From Aquibacillus saliphilus (lineage in GTDB: Bacteria > Bacillota > Bacilli > Bacillales > Amphibacillaceae): a stretch of 64,000 bases of DNA. Under the pieces are notes generated by a model. That model was not told the origin of the DNA, did no database searches, and was given only the letters and a program-made list of their open reading frames with translations. Position numbers and translations under genes: made by a program. Position 1 is the first letter of the stretch; every line of letters begins with the position of its first letter. Shown here in pieces: positions 45,600 to 54,940 of the stretch. Location of the stretch: contig NZ_JAIZAP010000002.1 in the NCBI RefSeq assembly GCF_020404745.1, positions 186,001 to 250,000 on the forward strand, given 5' to 3'.

Positions 45600-46499
45600 A
45601 TGTCAGAATTGCTGAGTCTTAGAAAAATAAGTGTTTGGTCAGTTATAGGTAAAATTGTTTTGTTGATGGTGTTAAGTTTCCTAGCTTTATTATTTTTAGA
45701 TTTTACTTCGAATATTGATTTAAATAGAATAAATGATTTATATTCTGTAATTATATATGTAGGTACAATATTCATTTTATTTCGTTCCTTTAAAGTAAAA
45801 GGAATAAAGAGAGAACACATTATTGGTAATGTATCTATCCGACATAAAGGATGGATAAAATACATATCTACGCTATTATTCATAATGGTATTTTCGGTCT
45901 TTTCGTTTTTGGCATTGCTTTATTTGATTACAGGAATGTATGAAGAACTTATTCAAGAGGTACTTTCAACAACAAATGAACCTCAGAATCCAGTTGGAAT
46001 TCCAATACTTTTATCAACTTTTATTATTACTGTTATATTGGCACCATTCGCAGAAGAATTATTATTTAGAGGTTTTTTATTTAATCGATGGGGAGTAACA
46101 ATTGGTCTTGGAAAAGCAATGATGATTAGTTCTATTGTTTTTTCACTTATTCATTTTAATGGGGGTTTCATTGGACAATTTATTTTCAGCATATTCGTTT
46201 GCATCATTTATGTAAAGACAAAAAAACTTATTATTCCAATTATTCTGCACGGGTTGAATAATTTAATAGCTATGATTCCTGAAATTCTGGATTTTATCTT
46301 GTATTCCCAAACAGAGTCAATTAAAGAACCAGATCCGGGGGAACTAGAACAATTATTGAATTATTTGCGATTAGCCCTTGGGATAAGTACCATTTTTTTT
46401 ATTATTTTAATTCCTATTATGATTTATATACTTTATCGACTGTATCCAAAAGGAGTTAAGGTAACTCCATATGAAGTTAATAAATTGAAAAGCGCCTAA
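45600..46499 (+). CDS. CPBP-family intramembrane metalloprotease
   Basis: 299 aa, about eight membrane helices. The Abi/CPBP motifs are intact: AEELLFRGFLFNRWG (EExxxR), FSLIHFNGG (FxxxH) and HGLNN. Family members are CAAX-type proteases or bacteriocin self-immunity proteins. RBS AAGGAGG. No bacteriocin gene was seen close by. Confidence 0.9.
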   Translation: MSELLSLRKISVWSVIGKIVLLMVLSFLALLFLDFTSNIDLNRINDLYSVIIYVGTIFILFRSFKVKGIKREHIIGNVSIRHKGWIKYISTLLFIMVFSVFSFLALLYLITGMYEELIQEVLSTTNEPQNPVGIPILLSTFIITVILAPFAEELLFRGFLFNRWGVTIGLGKAMMISSIVFSLIHFNGGFIGQFIFSIFVCIIYVKTKKLIIPIILHGLNNLIAMIPEILDFILYSQTESIKEPDPGELEQLLNYLRLALGISTIFFIILIPIMIYILYRLYPKGVKVTPYEVNKLKSA

Positions 46500-47030
46500 T
46501 TGCACCAACGGGTGCTTGAACGAAAGAAGGGCCGTTAAGCAGACAGTTCCTATACTTATTCAAGTAAAGTGTGCTTATCTACAGTATCAGTTCTAGTATG
46601 TTAATTGAATCCCTCTCTTATCTTTGTGCTACATGAACGCTAAGATAAGTGGATAGGAACTTAGCTGGAGCTTCTGTGGGCATGTTTGACCTGAAAGCTG
46701 AAGCCCTTGGTTCATCAGACGACCAAGCCTATCATGCCCCCTTCACATAGAGTCCGATTTTTATTAACGGTCGGAACTATAAATACTTACTGTAAATAAT
46801 GGCAGGTTAGTGGAATGGTTCAAACCATAGTATAACGCTGATAATTGTGTTAAATTAATCTAAATAAGAACTAGTATTCTTCTAATATCGGGTGTACTTC
46901 AAAAAAGAGGATAATTTTATAGGGGGAAAGTGATCATTGGAAAGGTTATTTGAATGTCTCAGTTTAAAATGCCAACCCTTTTCAAGACCTTATAATTACC
47001 TAAAAAGGGGAGTTAGAGGAGCTTAACTCT
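46500..47030. other. Non-coding stretch with a structured block
   Basis: GGGCATG (46678-46684) pairs with CATGCCC (46733-46739), and inside CTTGGT (46706-46711) pairs with ACCAAG (46722-46727). No gene spans it. It could be the non-coding end of an IS (IS110-like) or a small structured RNA. A short frame (MERLFECLSLKCQPFSRPYN..) begins with TTG near 46937 but is unconvincing. Confidence 0.4.
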
Positions 47031-47201
47031 GTGCAACAATTAATTTATTCTTTTGCTAACGAAAATTACAGCGTAGAATCAACTATAAATTTTAACGGTA
47101 ATTCACCTTTTGAAAAAATTTTAAAAGCAGTAATTTCTGAGAATGAAATTAAAAGAGACGATTGTAAAATAAGCAAGAGAAAATTTGGGATAAAGTGGTA
47201 G
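47031..47201 (+). CDS. 56-aa hypothetical protein or gene fragment
   Basis: GTG start, RBS AGAGGAG 9 nt upstream. Reads MQQLIYSFANENYSVESTIN, then FNGNSPFEKILKAVISENE. It looks like a genuine coding sequence but may be the C-terminus of a longer lost gene. Family unknown. Confidence 0.4.
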   Translation: MQQLIYSFANENYSVESTINFNGNSPFEKILKAVISENEIKRDDCKISKRKFGIKW

Positions 47202-47240
47202 TTATGCTTTACACCTATTCAAAGGAAGTGGTGGGTTTTT

Positions 47241-48014
47241 GTGGAACAATTGAATGAAAAAATTGCTTTAGTTACCGGTGTAAGCCGTGAAAAAGGAATA
47301 GGAGCTGCTATATGTAGAGAATTGGCGAGTTCAAACTATCACATATTTTTTACTTATTGGACAGGATATGATAAAAAAATGCCTTGGACAATGGATTTAG
47401 AGGAGCCTAAATTGTTGGAAGAAGAGTTAAAAGAAAATGGCGTTAAGGTATCAAAAATGGAATTAGATTTAACTCAAAATGACGCACCGCAAAAACTATT
47501 CAAAACAGTTTATCAAACTATAGGCTATCCTGATATCCTAATTAACAATGCCGCATATTCTACGAACAATGACTTTTTAAGTTTAACAGTTGAAGAGTTA
47601 GATCAACATTATATGGTAAATATTCGAGCAACAACAATGTTAAGTTGTGCATTTGCTGAAGGATTCAATAAAAAATCTGGTGGAAGAATTATTAATATTA
47701 CCTCTGGTCAGTTTCAAGGTCCAATGCCTGGTGAATTAGCCTATGCGACTACAAAAGGAGCCGTAGATGCACTAACGGTTACATTGTCTGCTGAGTTAGC
47801 CTCCCTGGGAATAACAGTAAACGCTATTAATCCTGGGCCGACAGATACAGGTTGGATGACAGAAGAAATTAAAAGTAAATTAAAACCAATGTTTCCGTTT
47901 GGAAGAGTAGGCGAACCAAAAGATGTTGCAAGAACAATAAAGTTTTTAGTAAGTGATGAGGCAGAGTGGATTACAGGTCAGGTGATTCATTCAGAAGGTG
48001 GATTTAAAAGGTAG
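47241..48014 (+). CDS. SDR-family 3-oxoacyl-ACP reductase-like enzyme
   Basis: 257 aa. Variant cofactor motif TGVSREKGIGAAICREL, NNAAYST, Ser in NITSGQFQG, catalytic YATTK, and NAINPGPTDTGWM. The TGxxxxxGIG spacing with inserted RE-K is as in FabG-like reductases of Bacillus. GTG start after GGAAGTGGTGGG. Single gene; substrate unknown. Confidence 0.88.
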   Translation: MEQLNEKIALVTGVSREKGIGAAICRELASSNYHIFFTYWTGYDKKMPWTMDLEEPKLLEEELKENGVKVSKMELDLTQNDAPQKLFKTVYQTIGYPDILINNAAYSTNNDFLSLTVEELDQHYMVNIRATTMLSCAFAEGFNKKSGGRIINITSGQFQGPMPGELAYATTKGAVDALTVTLSAELASLGITVNAINPGPTDTGWMTEEIKSKLKPMFPFGRVGEPKDVARTIKFLVSDEAEWITGQVIHSEGGFKR

Positions 48015-48181
48015 ATACTCTAAGGAATTTTTTATTAAAGAGATCTACTTTGGTGTTGCATTAAATGGTGCGTTACTTCAAAATCAAGCTGTCTTAAAAG
48101 GCGGCTTTTAATGTTGTACTAAGGGGTTAGATAATGAAAATGTCGAAATACTTGTATTATAAAAGATAGGAGGAATTTATT

Positions 48182-48376
48182 TTGTTTTTATTATCAGTAA
48201 TAGGTGGAATACATATAGGGGATGTTATCGTTCAATTAATTTCTCTATTACTTCTAATTGCTTTAGTTATAGGGATTATTTCATTGATTGTTATCTTTAA
48301 CAAAAGAAATAAACGACTAAATAAACTAGAAGAAAAATTAGATAAGGTAATGACGGATAAAGAAATGAAAAAATAA
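48182..48376 (+). CDS. DUF4083-like small membrane protein
   Basis: 64 aa: IGDVIVQLISLLLLIALVIG, then a charged NKRNKRLNKLEEKLDKV coil. TTG start after AGGAGG. Family function unknown. Confidence 0.75.
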   Translation: MFLLSVIGGIHIGDVIVQLISLLLLIALVIGIISLIVIFNKRNKRLNKLEEKLDKVMTDKEMKK

Positions 48377-48876
48377 TAGTGTTATTAAGAAACTGGAGAT
48401 TATCTTCAATTAAACTTTATACTTTTATGTGTAGACAAAAAAATGTTGTTATTGACAGATTTAACCACTTCCTTTCTAGCTGAAATGCTATTATTCTGGA
48501 TCAATAGTCATACCAACACCAATATCATTTTTCTGCCATTTCCGCTGTTGGCTGAAATGCAAAGAATATTGGTTTTCTAATAAGGAATACCACCTTTATG
48601 TAAATTATCTATTATTTAATTTATAAGCTACTGCTATTTATGGTGCTAAAGATACTGCTTTTTAATTTATTATTTCACCTGTTTTTTACACTTTCTCCAC
48701 GGCATCGGAACTATTTAGTTAAAATTGGCGACATTTTTACTAATAATGCTCTGTTTGATTGTATGCCAGCTCATGGTATAATGAAAAACTTAGGATGATT
48801 ACGACTTTTGCTCATAATTGAACGGAAATGCCAAGAAAGCTTCCGCTAAAGCGATGAAATTTGGAGGTGTAAGAGT
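48377..48876. other. 500-bp stretch without a gene
   Basis: On the minus strand near 48600-48500, RKPIFFAFQPTAEMAEK and NDIGVGMTIDPE appear in different frames, which suggests a small gene remnant. At 48692-48712 TTTCTCCACGGCATCGGAACT repeats a sequence seen near 34280. Confidence 0.35.
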
Positions 48877-49086
48877 TTGAATAAACGATGGACAATCGAT
48901 AAAATTAATGAATTTGTTGAGAAAAACTCGGATAGTAAGTTACTAACGACGGAGTATCACGGATTTTCTCAAAAATTACTATTTAAATGTGCGTGTGGAA
49001 ACAATTTCGAAAAATCATTTACCAAATTTAAAAATAAAAACCAACGTAAATGTGATGTTTGCCAACCACCAAAAGCGTCAAACTAA
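48877..49086 (+). CDS. Small zinc-ribbon protein (DUF723-like)
   Basis: 69 aa, TTG start after TTGGAGG. ITEYHGFSQ-like loop followed by KLLFKCACGNNFEKSFTKFK and RKCDVCQPP: a CxC..CxxC ribbon. This build is common beside homing endonucleases and phage proteins (NUMOD/DUF723). Possibly all that remains of a larger nuclease gene. Confidence 0.7.
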   Translation: MNKRWTIDKINEFVEKNSDSKLLTTEYHGFSQKLLFKCACGNNFEKSFTKFKNKNQRKCDVCQPPKASN

Positions 49087-49105
49087 GTATATAGTCAATA
49101 AATAA

Positions 49106-49138
49106 AGTGCCGATCTCTATTATTTAGAAGTTGGCACT
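49106..49138 (+). terminator. Terminator
   Basis: AGTGCC and GGCACT arms with a partly paired interior, then ATTTATATTTTG. Confidence 0.55.
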
Positions 49139-49260
49139 ATTTATATTTTGGGGGTAATCATATAAAAGTAAGGCATGTGTTAAGTCCGCCTTTTGTGATT
49201 TAAAAGAGTAGTCCTATTTTTCTACTATAATTCATAGAGTAGAACTAGGAGGTGCTGTAA

Positions 49261-49725
49261 ATGGTTAATCATGGTAAAGAAATATTTCAGGATTACGTTC
49301 CCCAGCTCATGACTATTATTGTAAGTTTAGCGTTAGCTATTGTTGCAAAACAATTATCTGGAGATATAGCGAACACGCCATTAATACCTTTTATAACGGA
49401 TCATTATGGATTGATTTTTAATAGTGAACATTTGAGTATTCTGCACAATGTTTTGATACCTTTTATCATGTATTTATTTTCTTGTGGGTTACTACTATGG
49501 ATGGGAATTACCAATTTGGTTACATATAACGAAACGGGTGCCAAGTCATTAATGTTCTTAAAAATACTTTTAGGATTCTTCCAACTTTTGCTTTTTGGAA
49601 TACTTATCTTTTTTGACGCGAAATTATTTTCCTATTTTATGTTATTAGTATTCACGGTAATAATACTAGTTGATATTCTCAACTATGCAGCATCTTTTCA
49701 TGAGGTGGAGACAAAACATAAATAG
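49261..49725 (+). CDS. Hypothetical membrane protein, four helices
   Basis: 154 aa with hydrophobic segments near 15-30, 62-85, 98-118 and 124-142. RBS AGGAGG. Not recognised. Single gene. Confidence 0.7.
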   Translation: MVNHGKEIFQDYVPQLMTIIVSLALAIVAKQLSGDIANTPLIPFITDHYGLIFNSEHLSILHNVLIPFIMYLFSCGLLLWMGITNLVTYNETGAKSLMFLKILLGFFQLLLFGILIFFDAKLFSYFMLLVFTVIILVDILNYAASFHEVETKHK

Positions 49726-49891
49726 TTACACAGAAATCATTAGTAGAGAAAAACCATTAAGTAACAAGAGGATCGTAAATTAACGAACTTTTTTCTGTTT
49801 TCCTACATATCCCTTGCTTAAACACTACTTTTGTAGTAGATTGAATTCTTGTGGTATGGAAAGAAAACTCAAGTAAGGGAATGTAGAAAAG

Positions 49892-50032
49892 ATGAGTGGT
49901 TTAAAACATTTAAGTAATGATTTATTGATTGATTCGTAATTAAAAGCTATATCATTGAAATTAGAAAGCGGTTTCATTGATTTGCTTTTAAATGAAATCA
50001 CTACAAGAGGAATAGAGTCGAGAATTAATTAG
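49892..50032 (+). pseudogene. sda: Sporulation inhibitor Sda with an in-frame stop
   Basis: Reads GLKHLSNDLLIDS, TAA (49937-49939), then LKAISLKLESGFIDLLLNEI, which matches Sda helix by helix (B. subtilis: LSDELLIESY..FIELIENEI). Sda blocks histidine kinase KinA when DNA replication is disturbed. The nonsense codon replaces the usual Tyr codon position. The 3' end coincides with a repeat that recurs at 54612. Confidence 0.75.
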
Positions 50033-50215
50033 AATTTAGTTCTTTTTTGATTTAATGAATTTTTAAAATTATTTATATAACTTAAGTGAACGTCAATTTG
50101 ATTCAAGTCTTAGACACAATATAACTCTAGTATTCTTGTGGACTAAACTTAAGGTACTATATAAACACTAATCAACAGGTCGCTGAGAAACTGTTTTTAT
50201 ATTTTGTATATATTA
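50008..50215 (+). repeat. Diverged direct repeat, copy 1
   Basis: It begins AATAGAGTCGAGAATTAATT and later has AAGTGAACGTCAATTTGA, TAGTATTCTTGTGG and GGTACTATATAA. The same blocks in the same order are found at 54612-54860. Confidence 0.7.
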
Positions 50216-50331
50216 TATTCTAAGCGCGAAAGGCAAAACGTTAGAAGTTTAATCTTAATTATTTTTTAACCATGAGAACTGTATAAATGGTTACTTCTTT
50301 TAATTTCCCCCGTATTATTCTGCAAACAAAA

Positions 50332-50349
50332 GCACCACAATTGTGGTGC
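50332..50349 (-). terminator. Terminator of DUF2161 gene
   Basis: GCACCACAA/TTGTGGTGC perfect 18-bp palindrome, T-rich on the minus strand. Confidence 0.7.
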
Positions 50350-50375
50350 AAATATACACACTTTAAGACTCTTTT

Positions 50376-51089
50376 TCATTCTTTTCTATAATAAGACAAA
50401 AGCTCGGGATATTCCTTCAGCTCTTTTTTGCCTTTAGCACTAAGAACATAGATTCCTCGTCTAATTCGATCAAACCATCCATAATAGTTCTTGGTTAAAA
50501 TTGATGCCGTTTTTTTACCGGTTCCCATGTCAGTTAATGCCTTTGGAGATAGTTCACCAGCATCATCAAGGTAACAAGCGATTTGAATACAGTTCTCTCG
50601 GTAAGCGGTCATGATTTGTGTTCTGGTTGTTCCGCCTATATTGAAATCGGCACTTCGTCCATCAATTTCTTTTAATAATTCTTGTCGCTTACGTTTGTTT
50701 TGACCTGTACTTTTTTTGGGGTTAGTTGGTGTTGGTTCAAAAATAATCTCTGTTTTACTAGCTTTTCCTGAAAATGAAACGAGAATTAGCCCTAAGTCCA
50801 ATCTTTTTACTAACCGGCGTATATCTGTCCATCGTTTTGATCTTGGTTTGTACTTTGGTTTTGGGACGGCAATGTAGACAAGCTCCGATAAGCGCTGTCT
50901 CTTTGTTGCTTGGATGAGTAAATCAATACTTAAATTTAGTTTTAATTCAATGATGATTAACTCATCATCTTTGACTATTGCCATATCACAATCTTTTACT
51001 TCTCCATAGACTTGATAACCTTCCCGTACAAAGTGAGTCTGGATGGGTTTATATAAATCAGACTCTTGAATCTTTTTTGTTTCCTTCAT
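50376..51089 (-). CDS. DUF2161 protein, PD-(D/E)xK nuclease-like
   Basis: 237 aa. The N-terminal domain has CDMAIVKDDELIIIELKLN, the D..ExK signature of the PD-(D/E)xK fold, and RRLVKRLDLGLILVS; the C-terminal part (about 130-235) looks like a winged helix (ALTDMGTGKKTASILTKNYY, GIYVLSAKGKKEL). DUF2161 is predicted to be a phosphodiesterase of unknown target. It lies within the block between the two diverged repeats. Confidence 0.85.
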   Translation of the reverse strand: MKETKKIQESDLYKPIQTHFVREGYQVYGEVKDCDMAIVKDDELIIIELKLNLSIDLLIQATKRQRLSELVYIAVPKPKYKPRSKRWTDIRRLVKRLDLGLILVSFSGKASKTEIIFEPTPTNPKKSTGQNKRKRQELLKEIDGRSADFNIGGTTRTQIMTAYRENCIQIACYLDDAGELSPKALTDMGTGKKTASILTKNYYGWFDRIRRGIYVLSAKGKKELKEYPELLSYYRKE

Positions 51090-51585
51090 ATGTATGCACC
51101 GTCCAATTTAACTATTTCAACTCTAATTTTATCATAAATGTCTTCTAGTTAAATTAAACAAATACAACTTATAGTAATGTCGTTGATTATCATTCAAATT
51201 TTGATTTATTTTATATAAGTTAACTATTCAATCCAAGGAAGAAGTAGTGGATGAAAACTGTAATGTGTCTGATATCAAATAGCTATACCAAGACTATTGG
51301 TTTTTATTTAAATGATATCCGAATATAATATAAATAAGGGCACTGGTGGTATCCAGTCTTGAAATAATTATTAGGACTGCTGTTTAAAGTACACTTGGCC
51401 AAATCCTGATTAGCGCTATTATGGATGCACTTGAAATTACTTTTGCTAGTAATCATGTTCAGTCTAATATTCTTTATTTATAGTGTTTCTTTGCGTGCAG
51501 AACCAGTTTTATTTTCTCATCTTAAGACTAATGTTAAAATAAATAGAACAAGAGTAGAACAGTGTATTAATAGGAGGCATCAACT
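51090..51585. other. 496-bp stretch without a gene
   Basis: One short frame near 51390-51480 (LGQILISAIMDALEITFASN) reads like coding sequence but has no start. Nothing else seen. Confidence 0.35.
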
Positions 51586-52128
51586 ATGAAGCTTGTAGGT
51601 ATTTCAGGATCATTAGCGGGTTGGAAGACAAACGTAGCTGTCCATAATGCTCTAGAGGCAGTAAAATCTTTCGACGCAACGGTTCAAACAGAATTAATTG
51701 ATTTAAGAGACTATGAGGTCGAGTTTGTTAATGGTGATCCGTTAGCTTATTATAATGAAGATACATTTAAAGTGGTAAATAAAGTGTTAAATGCTGACTT
51801 CTTGGTGATTGGAACGCCAATTTATCAAGCATCCATTTCTGGCGTATTAAAAAATCTACTCGATCACCTACCAGTAGATGCTTTTAATCGTAAAGTAACT
51901 GGTATGGTAACAACAGGAGAGATTGAAAAACACTTTCTTGTGTCTGAATATCAATTGAAACCGATTCTTTCCTATTTGAAAGGATTGGTACCTAGTAGCA
52001 ACATTTTTATTCATAATGATTCATTTAGTGATGAGAATGAACTATTTGATGATCAAGTACTAGAACGATTAAATGCGTTTGCTAAAGAAATGGTTTCTTT
52101 GCAGCAAAGTATTGAACAAAGAAAATAA
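51586..52128 (+). CDS. NADPH-dependent FMN reductase
   Basis: 180-aa flavodoxin-fold reductase. GISGSLAGWKTNVAV is the phosphate-binding loop, VIGTPIYQASISGVLKNLLD the FMN motif, as in SsuE/AzoR-like FMN reductases. RBS AGGAGG. Ends in a strong hairpin. It reduces FMN or azo/quinone compounds. Confidence 0.9.
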   Translation: MKLVGISGSLAGWKTNVAVHNALEAVKSFDATVQTELIDLRDYEVEFVNGDPLAYYNEDTFKVVNKVLNADFLVIGTPIYQASISGVLKNLLDHLPVDAFNRKVTGMVTTGEIEKHFLVSEYQLKPILSYLKGLVPSSNIFIHNDSFSDENELFDDQVLERLNAFAKEMVSLQQSIEQRK

Positions 52129-52192
52129 CATATAGTTCGCTTAACAAACCATAAACAACGGATAAATAGTTGTTTGCGAACAGGTTGTAACC

Positions 52193-52224
52193 ATCATGTC
52201 AGATACTTGTCTGACATGATTTTT
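52193..52224 (+). terminator. Terminator of FMN reductase gene
   Basis: ATCATGTCAGA and TCTGACATGAT perfect arms around TACTTG, then TTTT. Confidence 0.9.
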
Positions 52225-52322
52225 AACTAGGAAACAAATAACGGATACACCAGCAGCCTAAAGCTATCTTAACTATTCAGAATTATGGTAATCTTAGGTT
52301 AATAATAAGAGGAGTGATTAAG

Positions 52323-53168
52323 ATGGATAAATTAATTCCTGAAATAACATTGAATGATGGCGTTACATTGCCAGTTATTGGTTTTGGGACATCTAAACTT
52401 AGGGGCAACCAAGGTGCGAGTGCGATACAAAGTGCTATTGATGATGCAGGCTATCGATTAATCGATTCTGCTTATAATTATGAAAACGAAGGTGCGGTAG
52501 GTGAAGCTGTTAGACGCAGTTCGGCTCCTAGGGAACAGTTAAGAATTACCTCTAAGTTACCAGGCCGTTATCAAGGATACGACAAAGCGATTACTACTGT
52601 TGAAGAATCCTTATACCGTGCTAATCTAGACTATTATGATTTATATCTGATTCATTGGCCAAACCCTAAACAAGGATATTACGTGGAGGCATGGCAAGGG
52701 TTAATTGAGGCTAAAAAACAAGGTCTTATTCGGTCGATTGGTGTTTGTAATTTTTTACCTGAACATATTGAACGGTTAGATAAAGAAACAGGAGTTAAAC
52801 CGAGTGTAAATCAAATCGAATTACATCCTTTTTTTAATCAAGCACAACAAATTAAATGGCATGAAGAGAATGGTGTTAAGACACAATCCTGGAGCCCGTT
52901 AGCTCAAGCAAAAGAAGTGTTACAAAATAGCACGATTAAACAGATTGCGGAAAAGCAAAACAAGTCAATCCCACAAGTTATTCTGCGTTGGCATTATCAA
53001 CTCGGGTCAATTATTATCCCTAAATCTGTATCTACTGAGAGACAGATTGAAAATAGATCTATTTTTGATTTTTCGTTAGATATAGCGGAAATGGACCTTA
53101 TTTCAGGATTAACACGATCTGATGGCAGACTTAACAATCAAGATCCTGCTATCTATGAAGAATTTTAA
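52323..53168 (+). CDS. Aldo/keto reductase
   Basis: 281 aa, TIM-barrel NADPH reductase. Catalytic tetrad: Asp and Tyr in LIDSAYNYENE, Lys in ITSKLPG and His in LYLIHWPNP; the cofactor site is IPKSVSTERQIEN. ATG at 52323 after AGAGGAG. Acts on aldehydes such as methylglyoxal in related enzymes. A family palindrome terminates it. Confidence 0.94.
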   Translation: MDKLIPEITLNDGVTLPVIGFGTSKLRGNQGASAIQSAIDDAGYRLIDSAYNYENEGAVGEAVRRSSAPREQLRITSKLPGRYQGYDKAITTVEESLYRANLDYYDLYLIHWPNPKQGYYVEAWQGLIEAKKQGLIRSIGVCNFLPEHIERLDKETGVKPSVNQIELHPFFNQAQQIKWHEENGVKTQSWSPLAQAKEVLQNSTIKQIAEKQNKSIPQVILRWHYQLGSIIIPKSVSTERQIENRSIFDFSLDIAEMDLISGLTRSDGRLNNQDPAIYEEF

Positions 53169-53178
53169 TTTATTTTAT

Positions 53179-53238
53179 TAAAAAGGTGTCGGCACTAAAA
53201 ATGGACAAACGTTCATCAATGGTGCATGACACCTTTTT
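53179..53238. terminator. Palindromic terminator
   Basis: AAAAAGGTGTC..GACACCTTTTT outer arms, ATGGACAAACGTTCAT inside; clear member of the dispersed family. Confidence 0.85.
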
Positions 53239-53316
53239 GATATGACATTTTAACAAGTATGAATAGTAACAACTAGGCAATAATGTTGAGGGGAATTCAT
53301 ATTAGGGGTTGAATAA

Positions 53317-54009
53317 ATGAATGAATATTTATCTATTATAGTTGAGTTATTATGGGGTTTTGTATTGTTATTTATTGTGGTAAAGTTTCTAGGTAAAACG
53401 CAATTTTCACAAATTACTCCTTTTGAATTTATTTCTGCAATAATTTTAGGAGAACTAGTAGGTAATGCCATCTATGATCGTGAAATCAATATTAGTCAAA
53501 TAACGGTTGCTATTTTAACTTGGGGTATCTTTATATACGTTGTAGAAATGTTAACTCAAAAGTTTAATGGAACAAGGAAGCTGCTAGAGGGAGAACCAAA
53601 TATAGTCATCCATCAAGGACAAATAAAATTCGATGCTTTAAAAAAAGCCAAAATAGATATTAATAGTTTACAAAGCATTATAAGACAACAAGGTTACTTT
53701 TCAATCCAAGAAGCAGAATTTGCAATCTTGGAACCAAATGGTGAAATTAGTGTTCTGCCTAAGTCAGAATATGATACTCCCAAAAATAGTGATTTGAACG
53801 TTCCTTCTAAGCCTGTCCATTTACCAATAACAGTTATTTTAGATGGGAAAGTTGTTTATGATAATTTAACAGAGGCCAGAATTGATGAAAAATGGTTAAA
53901 AGATCAATTAGCGGTGCAAAGCATTACTGATTATAAAGAAGTCCTTTATGCCGAAGCGATTAAAAACAAACCACTTTATGTCGTAAAGTATGAAAAGAAA
54001 TCTAGTTAA
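53317..54009 (+). CDS. DUF421 membrane protein (YetF family)
   Basis: 230 aa. Three N-terminal helices with KTQFSQITPFEFISAIILG and ELVGNAIYD, then a soluble DUF421 domain (about 90-225) with LLEGEPNIVIHQGQIKFDAL and LPITVILDGKVVYDNL. YetF-type proteins are found in sporulating bacilli and have been linked to germination/coat functions in some cases. RBS GGGG. Ends at a palindrome. Confidence 0.9.
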   Translation: MNEYLSIIVELLWGFVLLFIVVKFLGKTQFSQITPFEFISAIILGELVGNAIYDREINISQITVAILTWGIFIYVVEMLTQKFNGTRKLLEGEPNIVIHQGQIKFDALKKAKIDINSLQSIIRQQGYFSIQEAEFAILEPNGEISVLPKSEYDTPKNSDLNVPSKPVHLPITVILDGKVVYDNLTEARIDEKWLKDQLAVQSITDYKEVLYAEAIKNKPLYVVKYEKKSS

Positions 54010-54017
54010 TTTAATCA

Positions 54018-54072
54018 GGGTGTCAGGTACTTGAAATGGACAAGCTTCCATCTAGTGGCTGACACCTTTTTA
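54018..54072. terminator. Palindromic terminator
   Basis: GGTGTCAG..CTGACACCTTTTT and inner ATGGA/TCCAT arms. Confidence 0.85.
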
Positions 54073-54225
54073 TAATTTCAGCACTTAAGGTCCAGAAGTT
54101 TTTTCGCTATAGGAATTATCCTGTTTTCCCCAAAAAAAACTTATTTAATCCAAAAGCAACACCTAATAACGCCCTTCTTAGGATTATAGTTTTGACTAAG
54201 AAAACAAAGGAATGATAAACAGCTA

Positions 54226-54375
54226 TTTATGTCCGACTTAAGCGAGTCGGGTAACATCGAGCAAGATGCGGATATGATTGCATTTTTACCGTGATGACTA
54301 CTACGACAGAGATAAGCAAAGAAATCGACCGACTGGAACGTTGAACATTTATTAAGGAATTCGTACAATTTTTGA
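54226..54375 (+). pseudogene. DnaB-type replicative helicase relic
   Basis: MSDLSESGNIEQDADMIAFL is the conserved H3-region motif of DnaB (SDLRESGxIEQDAD); then in a shifted frame RDDYYDRDKQRNRPTGT, then in another VEHLLRNSYNF and a stop. This is the C-terminus of a phage-type DnaB helicase with two one-base frameshifts. About 45 bp later a small intact-looking ORF follows. Confidence 0.8.
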
Positions 54376-54425
54376 ATCTGAGTTAAGAAGTTGTTACTAA
54401 TAGATAAATTAAAGGGAGGAAAACT

Positions 54426-54605
54426 ATGATGGAACCTAAGGTATTCAAAGTGAGTTTTACGGTGATTGTTGAAGAAGTAACAGAAGGAGGTGAGGGTCAA
54501 TTAAACCTGAAGGAGAAAGCGAAGGTTGGGCATTTAGCTAAGACATTGGTAACCACAGAGAAAGACAAGTCATGCCTAGATACCACGCTTGTCACAAATC
54601 ACTAA
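54426..54605 (+). CDS. 59-aa hypothetical protein after DnaB relic
   Basis: Starts MMEPKVFKVSFTVIVEEV and ends at TAA before the repeat copy 2. RBS GGGAGG with 6-nt spacing. Not recognised; size, place and context suggest a phage-type small protein. Confidence 0.45.
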   Translation: MMEPKVFKVSFTVIVEEVTEGGEGQLNLKEKAKVGHLAKTLVTTEKDKSCLDTTLVTNH

Positions 54606-54611
54606 ATGAGA

Positions 54612-54860
54612 GTAATAGAGTCCGAGAATTAATTAGAATTTAGTTCCTTAAAAGTCAGCCATCTAAGAAAGTCTTTTTCTTTGATGGTTAATTTTCGACT
54701 GAGTGATTTTTCAAAATGCCTTTTATATTTTAAGTAAACATCAATTTGAGTAGTATACAAATCCAAAACTCCTTATAATTCCAAGTATTCTTATAGGTAA
54801 TATAAGTAATGGTACTATATAACCAGTTATTTGTAAAAATAAAAATTCATAACTGTCAAA
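54612..54860 (+). repeat. Diverged direct repeat, copy 2
   Basis: Begins AATAGAGTCCGAGAATTAAT and shares several blocks in order with copy 1 at 50008, with an extra insertion near 54645-54690. The first bases correspond to the 3' end of sda. Confidence 0.7.
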
Positions 54861-54940
54861 GTTTCAACGGGATACTATGAAAAGTAGATGGAAAAATTCA
54901 GATAAAGTTGATACCATTAAACAGAAGGGTGTGATGTCTT

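Noticed and set aside
45600-46499. CPBP protease as a bacteriocin immunity protein
   Set aside because: No bacteriocin precursor, peptidase-transporter or regulator gene nearby; left as a general CPBP protease.
54141-54500. 119-codon minus-strand ORF
   Set aside because: It is the antisense shadow of the DnaB relic; Phe/Ser/Asn-rich composition and no RBS.
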